64,000 nt of DNA, taken from Rhodovulum strictum (GTDB lineage Bacteria; Pseudomonadota; Alphaproteobacteria; Rhodobacterales; Rhodobacteraceae). The position numbers and the translations under genes are program-made. The notes below the pieces were generated by a model. The model was given only the letters and a program-made list of their open reading frames with translations, was not told the origin of the DNA and did not search any database. Below are positions 42,801-50,450 of the stretch, in pieces. The stretch spans positions 1-64,000 of the forward strand of contig NZ_WJPO01000020.1 of assembly GCF_009649175.1 (NCBI RefSeq). Reading direction: 5' to 3'. Numbering within the stretch: the first letter of the stretch is position 1; each line of letters begins with the position of its first letter.

Positions 42801-43808
42801 TCAGCGCATCCAGAGATTGTGCCGTTTCAGAATGCTGCGGATCGCCTGTTCGCGCCGGGGCAGGGCCGTGCGGTCGAACAGCGCCCGCGCCCTGGCGCCC
42901 TTGCCCTGATAGACGAAACGCCTGATCGGCTCATGCGCCTTGACGACCTTCTTGACCTTGTTCGGTGCGCAGATCCGTTCCAGCAGGTCCACCACGCGGT
43001 CGCTTTCGCGCGCATAGAGCAGCGGCAGCGTGCGCCAGTGGCAGGTCATCTCGCCATCGAGCCCCGCCAACTCCGGCCCCGGCCGCCCGCCGCCGAAGCC
43101 ATGGATCACCAGCGGCAGCGCCACCTGGTCGAGCCATGGGTCCAGCGGCTGGCAGACCAGTTCCGGCGGCGGGTCGTCGCGGATCGCGGTGGCAATGTCC
43201 AGGAACCGCTGGCCGAAGGCGATCGGGCAGCGATGAAAGAACCAGCCTGCATTGAAATAGAGATAGCGTTGCCAGTATTCATCCGGCTGGCCCGGATCGA
43301 GCGAGCTTTCGAAATCAAGCCCGAACCGGTCATAGAGCGCCTTCCAGATCGCGGAATGGCCCGGCCCGTAGGGCTCGATCACCGGCCAGCTTCCTTCGCG
43401 CCGCATCGAGGCCGAGGGGCGATCGAAATCGAACGCCACCTGCGACAGCGGCCCGGCAATCAGCGTGTCCGTGTCGAAGAAGACGAAGGGCCGGTTGGGT
43501 TCCAGCGCCAGCAGCGCCTCGATCTTGTTGCCCTGCGGATAGGCGGCGCCAAAGGCGCGGTTTTCGAAGCCGAGGATCTCGGCCCCGAACTCGCCCAGCA
43601 CAGCGCGCGCGCCCGGATCGTCCATCCGTGGATCGGTGGGCCAGAGCGGGCCGGGCTGCGGTTCGGCCACGATCAGGCGCCCCGCGAAACCGGGATCCGA
43701 GGCGCGCAGCGAGGCGGCGAACAGCACCGCCTCGTATTGCAGCCGCCCGGCCTGGCCGACGATCACGATGTCGAACCGGCCGCCCGTTTCCGCCCTGGTC
43801 CCTGCCAT
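42801..43808 (-). CDS. GT-A type glycosyltransferase-like protein
   Basis: This 335-residue protein resembles GT8-like glycosyltransferases. It has an N-terminal Rossmann-like part (FDIVIVGQAGRLQYEAVLFAASLR), KIEALLALEPNRPFVFFDTDT with a D112-x-D114 motif for metal-nucleotide binding, an aromatic YLYFNAGWFFHR segment and HGFGGGRPG. The acceptor is unknown. No signal peptide or TM helix is seen. It lies about 160 bases upstream of metY on the same strand but is functionally unrelated. Confidence 0.75.
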   Translation of the reverse strand: MAGTRAETGGRFDIVIVGQAGRLQYEAVLFAASLRASDPGFAGRLIVAEPQPGPLWPTDPRMDDPGARAVLGEFGAEILGFENRAFGAAYPQGNKIEALLALEPNRPFVFFDTDTLIAGPLSQVAFDFDRPSASMRREGSWPVIEPYGPGHSAIWKALYDRFGLDFESSLDPGQPDEYWQRYLYFNAGWFFHRCPIAFGQRFLDIATAIRDDPPPELVCQPLDPWLDQVALPLVIHGFGGGRPGPELAGLDGEMTCHWRTLPLLYARESDRVVDLLERICAPNKVKKVVKAHEPIRRFVYQGKGARARALFDRTALPRREQAIRSILKRHNLWMR

Positions 43809-44128
43809 CCGTTACTGTCCTGCCCGTCTTTCGGAGCCACTATAGGCAATTCTTGCCAGAGGCTTGAATGGTATTCGCCCGCCAATGCCAACCGCGCAAC
43901 GACCGGCCGGGTTGATCCCCATGCGGCCCTTGTGCCGTCTGCCGACGCCTGACCTTGAGCCTTCGGCTGCTCACGCGCTTCCGCGTGATAGCCTGTCGCG
44001 GGAGGCCGTTCTAGCCCCGGTTGCGTCGCGATTTGTCCGCGAAGCCCCCGAGTATTTTTTCGCGCTCCTTCATAACAAATACTTGATCGTGTCGTGCGCT
44101 TTCCCACATCATCTTGAATCATGTGGTG
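43809..44128. other. 320-base region without a supported gene, left edge of the islet
   Basis: No convincing gene is found. It holds two small hairpins (AGCC-TTC-GGCT near 43959; CACGCG-CTTC-CGCGTG at 43972-43987), a partial copy of the intergenic repeat (CCCCCGAGTATTTTTTCG near 44046) and an AT-rich stretch from 44050 with possible promoter sequence for the GrlR-like gene. GC content drops sharply at about 44045. Confidence 0.5.
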
Positions 44129-44473
44129 ATGGGGATCATCGTGGAAGGCTTTTACGCAGTTTACTACACAGGCATTGCCGGATTCGGACATGCTGTGCTT
44201 GTCATCAATGATGGCATCGTAACGGGCGCTGACGCTACGGGCGGTGTATATGATGGAACATATAAGGTCTCGGCTTCCGGCTCCTTCAGCATCGAAGTTG
44301 TGCTTACCGTGCCCGCCGGAACTACGCTGGTGACCGGCCAGACACTGCCCGATGCTTTGCGTCAAACAATCATAGCTGACCTGAATGCCAGCTTCGCGAA
44401 CGGTCAGCCGGTTCCGTTGCAAACTCAGCTTGGCCCCGTGAACGTCATCTTCAAGAAACTGCGGGGTATGTAA
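44129..44473 (+). CDS. GrlR-like small protein
   Basis: This protein of about 114 residues has the beta-barrel pattern of the GrlR family: IVEGFYAVYYTGIAGFGHAVLVINDGIVTGAD, then VYDGTYKV, and a second half with similar strands ending FKKLRGM. GrlR was first known as a regulator of type III secretion, but lone relatives occur in many genomes and no secretion genes are here. ATG 44129 is chosen; ATG 44114 is in frame. The lower GC than its neighbours suggests acquisition. It overlaps the next gene by one base. Confidence 0.62.
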   Translation: MGIIVEGFYAVYYTGIAGFGHAVLVINDGIVTGADATGGVYDGTYKVSASGSFSIEVVLTVPAGTTLVTGQTLPDALRQTIIADLNASFANGQPVPLQTQLGPVNVIFKKLRGM

Positions 44474-45069
44474 TGATCGAAGGTATCGACTGGTTCGCTA
44501 TTGCCACTGCCGCCGCAGCCGTCATCGGACCAGCGGTCGCGGTTTGGATTACCCGCAAGTCGGATGACCGCAAAGAGGTTCAGGCTCGCCGTATGGACAT
44601 TTTCCGAACGCTGATGCGAACAAGGCGAATCCCGATCCACTTCGAACACGTCGGCGCTCTGAACTTGATCGAGATTGAGTTTGCCAAAGATGCGCCGGTA
44701 ATCGCCGCTTGGAAGGAATACTTGCGGGTTCTGAGTGAGCCGACGCCGCCGGAAGGTGATATCGTCGCGCATACTCAACTTCGCCAACGTCGCGACACCC
44801 ATCTTACGAAGCTAATTTCAACAATTGCGAAGGCGCTAAAATTCAACGTTGAACAGATGGACATTTTCGAAGGGAACTACATTCCGCAAGGTTGGCACGA
44901 CGAAGACTGGGAACAAAAAGCAGTTCGCAAAGCGTTGCTGGAAGTTCTCAGCAGTCGTCGCCCGGTTCTTTTCCAGCCATATACACCAAGTCAGGGGACA
45001 GGTCCCTACCCGCCTGCGCCACAGATACCCGTGCCAGCCGATCAGGCAGCGCAAAAGAAGGAACCTTAG
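44473..45069 (+). CDS. one-TM protein resembling DUF6680
   Basis: This 198-residue protein has an N-terminal TM helix (about 6-26, FAIATAAAAVIGPAVAVWIT) followed by a cytoplasmic helical domain with RKEVQARRMDIFRTLMRTRR and HVGALNLIEIEFAKD, a pattern I associate with DUF6680. The C-terminal 40 residues are proline-rich and disordered. Its ATG overlaps the GrlR-like stop (TAATG), so the two are one transcription unit. The function is unknown. Lower GC than the surrounding DNA. Confidence 0.68.
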   Translation: MIEGIDWFAIATAAAAVIGPAVAVWITRKSDDRKEVQARRMDIFRTLMRTRRIPIHFEHVGALNLIEIEFAKDAPVIAAWKEYLRVLSEPTPPEGDIVAHTQLRQRRDTHLTKLISTIAKALKFNVEQMDIFEGNYIPQGWHDEDWEQKAVRKALLEVLSSRRPVLFQPYTPSQGTGPYPPAPQIPVPADQAAQKKEP

Positions 45070-45113
45070 GCAACCCCCACCATTCCCCAAATACCAGTGA
45101 TTTCAAAGGAGAA

Positions 45114-45197
45114 TGGTGGGCGACCCTGGAATCGAACCAGGCATGGGTCTCCCCGGCGGATTTACAGTCCGCTGCCGCACCTTGCAGCGCGTCGCCC
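45114..45197 (-). tRNA. tRNA-Tyr (GTA anticodon)
   Basis: On the minus strand an acceptor GGGCGAC/GTCGCCC, the anticodon loop CTGTAAA (anticodon GTA) on stem GCGGA/TCCGC, a long variable arm (GGGGAGACCC) and the T arm CCTGG-TTCGATT-CCAGG with encoded CCA are visible. Length is 84. The type II variable arm and GTA anticodon give tRNA-Tyr. Its 3' end faces the low-GC islet. Confidence 0.93.
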
Positions 45198-45209
45198 TGA
45201 GTGAGCGGG

Positions 45210-45238
45210 TGGATACGCCGGGGCCCGGGGCGCGTCAA
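45210..45238 (-). promoter_or_regulatory. promoter of tRNA-Tyr
   Basis: On the minus strand TTGACG and TATCCA are spaced by 17 bases (plus-strand positions 45233-45238 and 45210-45215). Transcription would start about six bases before the mature tRNA 5' end at 45197. Confidence 0.65.
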
Positions 45239-45306
45239 CAGGAAAATCCCTTGCGGAGGACGGACCAAGGCCGCAAGGTCCGCGCCACCTTGCAAGGGGA
45301 CTGGAC

Positions 45307-46089
45307 GTGGCGAAGAAACCCACATGGGTGATCGAGAAGGAACGCGCCCGGCGCGCGGCGGCGGCCGAGACGGTGTGGCTGTTCGGGCTGCATGCGGTGC
45401 GCGATGCGCTGGAAAACCCGCGCCGTGAAAAGCTGCGGCTGATGGTGACGAAGAACGCGGCCGACCGGCTGGCCGCGGCCATCGCGGCCAGCGGAATCGC
45501 CCCCGAGATCTGCGACCCGCGCCGGTTCGAGGCGCCGCTTGATCCCGGCTCGGTGCATCAGGGCGCGGCGCTCGAGGTGCGGCCGCTTGACTGGGGGCGG
45601 CTTGCCGATCTGTGCGTCGCGGGGCCGCGGGGGCGGGTCGTGCTGCTCGACCGGGTGACCGATCCGCATAATGTGGGCGCGATCCTGCGCTCTGCCGAGG
45701 TGTTCGGCGCGGCGGCCGTGATCGCCCCGCACCGCCATTCCGCGCCCGAGACCGGCGCGCTGGCCAAGACCGCCTCGGGTGCGCTGGAACGCCAGCCCTA
45801 TCTGCGGGTGCCGAATCTGGCCCGCGCGATGGAGGAACTGAAGGATCTCGGCTACCGGCTGATCGGACTTGATGGCGCGGCCGAGGCGACGCTGGGCCAG
45901 GCGCTGGCGGATCACGCGGACGGGCCGGTGGGGCTGGTGCTGGGGGCCGAGGGGCCGGGGCTTCGGCAACTGACGCGCGAAAGCTGCGATGCGCTGGCCC
46001 GGATCCCGGCGGCGGGGGCGTTCGGCTCGCTCAATGTCTCGAACGCGGCGGCCGTGGCGCTTTATGCCGCAACCGCTGGTGCCGGATGA
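45307..46089 (+). CDS. rlmB: 23S rRNA 2'-O-ribose methyltransferase RlmB (SPOUT)
   Basis: This 260-residue SPOUT enzyme modifies 23S rRNA near G2251. It has a substrate-binding N-domain (1-100; VWLFGLHAVRDALEN) and the knotted SPOUT domain with motif 1 LDRVTDPHNVGAILRSAEVFG, motif 2 VGLVLGAEGPGL and motif 3 GSLNVSNAAAVALY. The start is GTG at 45307. A terminator follows at 46245. It is divergent from tRNA-Tyr. Confidence 0.94.
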   Translation: MAKKPTWVIEKERARRAAAAETVWLFGLHAVRDALENPRREKLRLMVTKNAADRLAAAIAASGIAPEICDPRRFEAPLDPGSVHQGAALEVRPLDWGRLADLCVAGPRGRVVLLDRVTDPHNVGAILRSAEVFGAAAVIAPHRHSAPETGALAKTASGALERQPYLRVPNLARAMEELKDLGYRLIGLDGAAEATLGQALADHADGPVGLVLGAEGPGLRQLTRESCDALARIPAAGAFGSLNVSNAAAVALYAATAGAG

Positions 46090-46244
46090 CAGGCCGTGCC
46101 GCGACATCGCGCCCCCTCGACACGGCCCGATCACAGTTCGCTGAGCGCACTGGAAGCCGGGGCGCGCGCTTCCTATCTGATCAACCAGAGGGCAAGGCCC
46201 CGGAACGGTCTTGTCCTGCTTCACTGTCCCTCGTTCCGCGACTC

Positions 46245-46277
46245 GCGCCCGGGAGCAACTCGCCCGGGCGCCTTTTT
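46245..46277 (+). terminator. Rho-independent terminator close to the next gene start
   Basis: GCGCCCGGG (46245-46253) pairs with CCCGGGCGC (46263-46271), followed by CTTTTTG. It is a good terminator for rlmB but ends only 18 bases before the ATG of the CoA-binding protein gene, so it may also act as a leader attenuator for that gene. Confidence 0.75.
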
Positions 46278-46294
46278 GTGTTAGGCTTCGCGCC

Positions 46295-46771
46295 ATGAGT
46301 TTCTATTCCGACGATCTTCTGAAAGAGACGCTGACCCGCTCGCGGGTGATCGCGGTGGTGGGCGTCTCGCCCGATCCGGTCCGGCCCAGCCATTATGTCG
46401 CGCGTTACCTGGGGCTGCGCGGCAAACGGGTGATCCCGGTCAACCCCGCCCATGCTGGCAAGACGCTGTTCGGCGAGGCGATCCTGCCCGATCTGGCCGC
46501 GATTCCCGCCGGGATCCCGGTCGATATGGTCGATATCTTCCGCCGGTCCGAACATGTCCCGCCGATTGTCGACGAGGCGCTGGCGCATCTGCCCGCATTG
46601 CAGACGGTCTGGATGCAGATCGGGGTCCAGAACCCCGAAGCGGCGGCCCGGGCCGAGGCGGCGGGCAAGCGCGTGATCCAGAACCGCTGTCCGAAGATCG
46701 AGTATCAGCGGCTCTTCGGCGAATTGCGCATGGGCGGTTTCGCGACCGGCATCATCTCGTCGCGGTTATAG
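46295..46771 (+). CDS. CoA-binding-domain protein (YccU-type)
   Basis: This 158-residue protein is a single CoA_binding (Rossmann) domain: VIAVVGVSPDPVRPSHYVARYL, GKRVIPVNPAHAGKTLFGE, VDMVDIFRRSEHVPPIVDEAL and VWMQIGVQNPEAA. Members bind CoA or similar; the physiological role is unknown. The ATG at 46295 is preferred because an upstream in-frame ATG (46211) is within the terminator region. mgtE starts 12 bases after its stop. Confidence 0.9.
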   Translation: MSFYSDDLLKETLTRSRVIAVVGVSPDPVRPSHYVARYLGLRGKRVIPVNPAHAGKTLFGEAILPDLAAIPAGIPVDMVDIFRRSEHVPPIVDEALAHLPALQTVWMQIGVQNPEAAARAEAAGKRVIQNRCPKIEYQRLFGELRMGGFATGIISSRL

Positions 46772-46783
46772 GGCCGGGGTCCG

Positions 46784-47740
46784 ATGCCCGATATCCGCCG
46801 CCACATCACCCGCGACGTTCCGGTGGCGCGGGTCAGCGACAGCCCGGATGCGGTGATCGCGGCGCTGCGCGGCACCCGCCATCACGGGGTCGGCACGGTC
46901 TTTGTCGTCGATGGCGGCGAAATGCTGCTGGGGCAGGTGCGGCTGGCCGATATCTTCGCCGCTGCGGGCACGGAGGGGACGCTTGCGCAGTTCGTGCAGG
47001 CGGCGCCGGTGACGGTGCATCCCGACACCGACCAGGAGGATGCCGCCTCGCTGGCGATCCGCGAAGACCTGATTTCGCTGCCCGTGGTCGATGACAATGG
47101 CCGGTTCCTGGGCGCGCTGCCGCCGCATGCGCTGATGCAGGTGCTGCGCGAGGAGCATGTCGAGGATCTGCACCGGCTGGCCGGAATCTGGCGCAGTGCC
47201 GAGGATGCACGGCGCGCGCTGACCCAGCCGCCCACGCTGCGCCTGCGCCACCGCCTGCCCTGGCTTCTGATCGGACTTGCGGGCAGCCTGCTGGCGACCA
47301 GGGTCGTCGCGGGGTTCGAGGCGACGCTGAGCCAGCATGTGACGCTGGCCTTCTTCATCCCGCTGATCGTCTATCTGGCCGATGCGGTCGGCACCCAGAC
47401 CGAGGCGATCGCTGTGCGCGGGCTGTCGCTGTCGCCGGGCGGGCTTGGCCGGCTCTTGCTGGGCGAGATCGGCACCGGGGCGCTGATCGGGCTGTGCCTT
47501 GCGCTGCTGGCGGCGGGGTTCGAACGGGTGGTGTTCGGCCAGCCCGGTCTGGCCACGGTGCTGGGCGTCTCGATCCTGGCGGCCTGTACCATCGCGACGA
47601 CAATCGGGCTGTTGCTGCCCTGGGCCTTTTCGCGGGTCGGCTGGGATCCGGCGCTGGCGAGCGGCCCGATTGCCACCGTGCTTCAGGACGTGCTGAGCCT
47701 GTTGATCTATTTCTTCATTGCCGCCGCGGTGCTGGGCTAG
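46784..47740 (+). CDS. MgtE-type magnesium transporter lacking the N domain
   Basis: This 318-residue protein has a CBS-domain pair (about 1-130; GTVFVVDGGEMLLGQVRLADIF, LISLPVVDDNGRFLGALP) and a five-helix membrane domain (150-318) with FFIPLIVYLADAVGTQTEAIAVRGL, the conserved MgtE pore-region segment. Classical MgtE has a further N domain before the CBS pair and is about 450 residues. This form is likely a bacterial MgtE relative that keeps CBS-based Mg sensing only. Confidence 0.85.
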   Translation: MPDIRRHITRDVPVARVSDSPDAVIAALRGTRHHGVGTVFVVDGGEMLLGQVRLADIFAAAGTEGTLAQFVQAAPVTVHPDTDQEDAASLAIREDLISLPVVDDNGRFLGALPPHALMQVLREEHVEDLHRLAGIWRSAEDARRALTQPPTLRLRHRLPWLLIGLAGSLLATRVVAGFEATLSQHVTLAFFIPLIVYLADAVGTQTEAIAVRGLSLSPGGLGRLLLGEIGTGALIGLCLALLAAGFERVVFGQPGLATVLGVSILAACTIATTIGLLLPWAFSRVGWDPALASGPIATVLQDVLSLLIYFFIAAAVLG

Positions 47741-48361
47741 TCAGCCCATCGCGGCGATCAGGCGGCCAAGCGCGGTGGCGGCATCCTCGGCGCCCCAGAT
47801 TTCCTCGCCTATCGCAAAGAAATCCGTTACCGGAGAAAGGCTTGCAATGATGTTTTCATCCAGCGCGCCTTCGGCCACCACGGGGATCTCGATCACTTCG
47901 GACCACCATTCGAACAGCGCGCGTTCGGCCAGCGTCCCGTCGCCAAGCCCCGTCGCCCCGACAGGGCCGAAGGCGACGTAATCCGCCCCCGCCTCGCCCG
48001 CGTTCAACCCGTCATGGCGCGAGGCGCCGCAATAGGCGCCCACGATCGCATCCGCCCCCAGTGCCGTGCGCACCTTGCGTACGTTCCGCGCGCCGTCGGT
48101 CAGGTGCACGCCGTCAAGGCCCAGCCGCTCGACCAGACCCAGATGCGCCTCGATCACCAGGGGCACGTCGCGGGCATGGGCAATATCGCGCAACGCATCG
48201 GCCGCGCGCGCCACGCTGTCCTCGTCGCGCGTCGCCATCGACAGCCGCAGGCAGGCCACGGGATGGGCATCCAGCACCGCGGCAAGGCGGGGGGCGAACG
48301 CGTCGGGTTCGAAGGCGGGGGGCGTGATCAGGTAGATTTGCGGGCGCTCGATCTCGGCCAT
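47741..48361 (-). CDS. thiamine-phosphate synthase-like protein (ThiE family)
   Basis: This 206-residue TIM-barrel protein resembles ThiE: IYLITPPAFEPDAF, PLVIEAHLGLVERLGLDGVHLTDG, VGAYCGASRHDGLNAGEAGADYVAFGPV and VVAEGALDENI. In ThiE the HLG(Q)xD and CS(T/H) motifs bind pyrophosphate and the pyrimidine; here VHLTDG and CGASRHD are close but not identical. It could be a true ThiE or a TenI-like relative. The gene stands alone, converging with mgtE with no gap. Confidence 0.72.
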   Translation of the reverse strand: MAEIERPQIYLITPPAFEPDAFAPRLAAVLDAHPVACLRLSMATRDEDSVARAADALRDIAHARDVPLVIEAHLGLVERLGLDGVHLTDGARNVRKVRTALGADAIVGAYCGASRHDGLNAGEAGADYVAFGPVGATGLGDGTLAERALFEWWSEVIEIPVVAEGALDENIIASLSPVTDFFAIGEEIWGAEDAATALGRLIAAMG

Positions 48362-48478
48362 TTCGGGGCTCCTGGGAGGTTCGCGCCCCTATAGCGGGGT
48401 TTGCGGGGCTTGACCATCGCTTGAACCATCGGGCACCTGCGCGTAAGAGGCGGGCGCCTCTGGCTTCAGGAACCGCGC

Positions 48479-49216
48479 ATGGCCGATCAACCCGTCTTCG
48501 TCCTTGTCCGCCCGCAGATGGGCGAGAATATCGGCGCGGCGGCGCGGGCGATGTGGAATTTCGGGCTGACGGGCATGCGGATGGTGGACCCGCGCGATGG
48601 CTGGCCGAACCCGCGCGCGGTGGCGCTGGCATCGGGGGCGGGTCGGCTGCTGGATCATGCGGGCGTCTTTGCCACCACCGCCGAGGCGCTGGCCGATTGC
48701 GACTATGTCTATGCCACCACCTCGCGCGCACGGGGGCTGACCAAGCCGGTCGTCACCCCCGAACGCGCGATGGCGGAGGCGCGCGGGATGATCGCGCAGG
48801 GCCGCCGGGTGGCCGTGCTGTTCGGCCCCGAGCGCGCGGGGCTGGAAAACGAGGACATCGCGCGGGCCAATGCGATTGTCGAGGTGCCCGCGAACCCCGA
48901 ATTCGCCTCGCTGAACCTAGCGCAATGCGTGTTGCTGACGGCCTATGAATGGCGCCGCGAGGGTCCCGGGATCGTGGCCGAACGGCTGGAGATGGCCGGG
49001 GCCGCGCCCGCCACGGGGCTGGAGGTCGAGAAACTGGCCGAGCATTTCGAGGAACGGCTGGAGGCGGCGGGATTCTTCTTTCCCGAAACCAAGGCGGCGA
49101 ACATGAAGCTGAACCTGCGCAACATGTGGAGCCGGATGCTGCTGACGCGGGCCGATGTGCAGACCCTGCACGGGATGCTGCGGCAATTGATGCGGGGCCG
49201 CGGCGACGGGCTCTGA
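48479..49216 (+). CDS. tRNA/rRNA methyltransferase TrmJ type (SPOUT)
   Basis: This 245-residue SPOUT enzyme matches TrmJ, which adds 2'-O-methyl at tRNA position 32. It has VLVRPQMGENIGAAARAMWNFGL, RVAVLFGPERAGLENEDI and FASLNLAQCVLLTAYEW as the three knot motifs, then a C-terminal helical extension. ATG 48479 follows AGGAACCGCGC. It is divergent from the ThiE-like gene. Confidence 0.9.
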   Translation: MADQPVFVLVRPQMGENIGAAARAMWNFGLTGMRMVDPRDGWPNPRAVALASGAGRLLDHAGVFATTAEALADCDYVYATTSRARGLTKPVVTPERAMAEARGMIAQGRRVAVLFGPERAGLENEDIARANAIVEVPANPEFASLNLAQCVLLTAYEWRREGPGIVAERLEMAGAAPATGLEVEKLAEHFEERLEAAGFFFPETKAANMKLNLRNMWSRMLLTRADVQTLHGMLRQLMRGRGDGL

Positions 49217-49298
49217 CTTGAAGGCACCCACTGGCGGAACTACTGTTCGCCGCAGGCCTCAGACGCGCGGCAGGGACGTGCCGCCGAAAGGGACATCC

Positions 49299-50447
49299 AT
49301 GAGCAAGAAGCGCAACATCTTCGAGGAGGTCGGCACCGAGGCCCCGCGCGAGCGGCCCGTGGTGCAGCCCGGCGCGATCGACCGCGCGGCCCGCCGGGGC
49401 GCGCGCAGCGCGGTGCGGCTGTGGCTGATGATGCTGTTTCTCATCGTCGCCGCGATGCTGGTGATCGGCGCCTTTGCCCGGCTGACCGAGATGCTGGTGC
49501 CGATGCCGAACTGGAACCCGCTTTTCGGCGCGCTGCCGCCGCTTGATCCGGGCGACTGGCTGGCGGCGTTCGACCGTTTCCGCGATAGCCCGGTCTATCG
49601 CGGCGAGGCGCATGGGCTGGGGATCGACGAGTTCCAGTTGGCGTTCTGGTGGGGCTGGGGCTCGCGCCAGTTGGCACCCACGGCGCTGTTTCTCTGGGCG
49701 GTGGGCTTTGTCGGATTTCTGGCCGCGGGCAAGATGCCCAAGGGCTGGACGCTGCGTCTCTTGGGGCTGGGCGTGCTGATCGCGCTGTTGGGTGCGGCCG
49801 ACTGGCTGGTGGGCGGGGGTGGCATCGCGCCGCCGCCCTTCGATTTCCTGTCCTACCGCATGGCGCTGCATATCGGCTTCGGCTTCTCGCTGATCGGGGT
49901 GACGGCGTGGTTCATCTTCAAGCTGTCGCGCACCGAGGCCGATCTGATGCAGGCCCGCCGCGTGCGCGATCCGGCGGGTTACGGGATGGCGACGGCGTTG
50001 ATGCTGCTGGTCTTTCTTCAGATCCTGCTGGGGTCTCAGGTGGCGGGGCTTTATGCGGGGCGTGCCTATACCGACTGGCCGATGATGGCGGGCGGTTTCC
50101 TGCCGCCGAACCCTTTCTATATCGAACCCCTCTGGCGCAACTTCTTCGAGAATCACGGGCTGGTGCAGTTCCTGCACCGGATGAACGGCTATCTGGTGGC
50201 CGTGCTGGGCATCGTGACCTGGTATGTCGGGCGCAGGAGCGTGCACCGGCGCACGCGCCGGGCGTTCGATCTGGTCGCGCTGATGGTGCTGACGCAGGCG
50301 ACGCTGGGGATCGGGACGATCCTGTTCGCCTCGCAATGGCCGATTGCGGTCCTGCACCAGATCGGGGCGATCACGCTCTGGACACTGGTGCTGCATGCGC
50401 GGTTCCTGGCGCAATACCCGGTGCAGCAATCGACGATCCGGGGGTAG
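49299..50447 (+). CDS. ctaA: heme A synthase (CtaA/COX15)
   Basis: This 382-residue inner-membrane enzyme oxidises heme O to heme A for cytochrome oxidase. About eight TM segments are visible, with family segments GAFARLTEMLVPMPNWNPLFGALPP, HGLGIDEFQLAFWWGW, QILLGSQVAGL and LVQFLHRMNGYLVAVLG (heme-ligand His). It is the alphaproteobacterial type 2 form. The ATG at 49299 is preceded by AAAGGGAC; a longer reading from 49218 lacks support. The M32 gene follows four bases later. Confidence 0.93.
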   Translation: MSKKRNIFEEVGTEAPRERPVVQPGAIDRAARRGARSAVRLWLMMLFLIVAAMLVIGAFARLTEMLVPMPNWNPLFGALPPLDPGDWLAAFDRFRDSPVYRGEAHGLGIDEFQLAFWWGWGSRQLAPTALFLWAVGFVGFLAAGKMPKGWTLRLLGLGVLIALLGAADWLVGGGGIAPPPFDFLSYRMALHIGFGFSLIGVTAWFIFKLSRTEADLMQARRVRDPAGYGMATALMLLVFLQILLGSQVAGLYAGRAYTDWPMMAGGFLPPNPFYIEPLWRNFFENHGLVQFLHRMNGYLVAVLGIVTWYVGRRSVHRRTRRAFDLVALMVLTQATLGIGTILFASQWPIAVLHQIGAITLWTLVLHARFLAQYPVQQSTIRG

Positions 50448-50450
50448 CGG

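Noticed and set aside
44129-44473. Type III secretion locus suggested by a GrlR-like gene
   Set aside because: No secretion apparatus, chaperone or effector genes are in the window; the family occurs widely outside such loci.
43860-45124. Direct repeat of the tRNA-Tyr 3' end marking an attachment site
   Set aside because: Only a GAATGGT match with scattered similarity was found near 43866; this is too short to call an att site.
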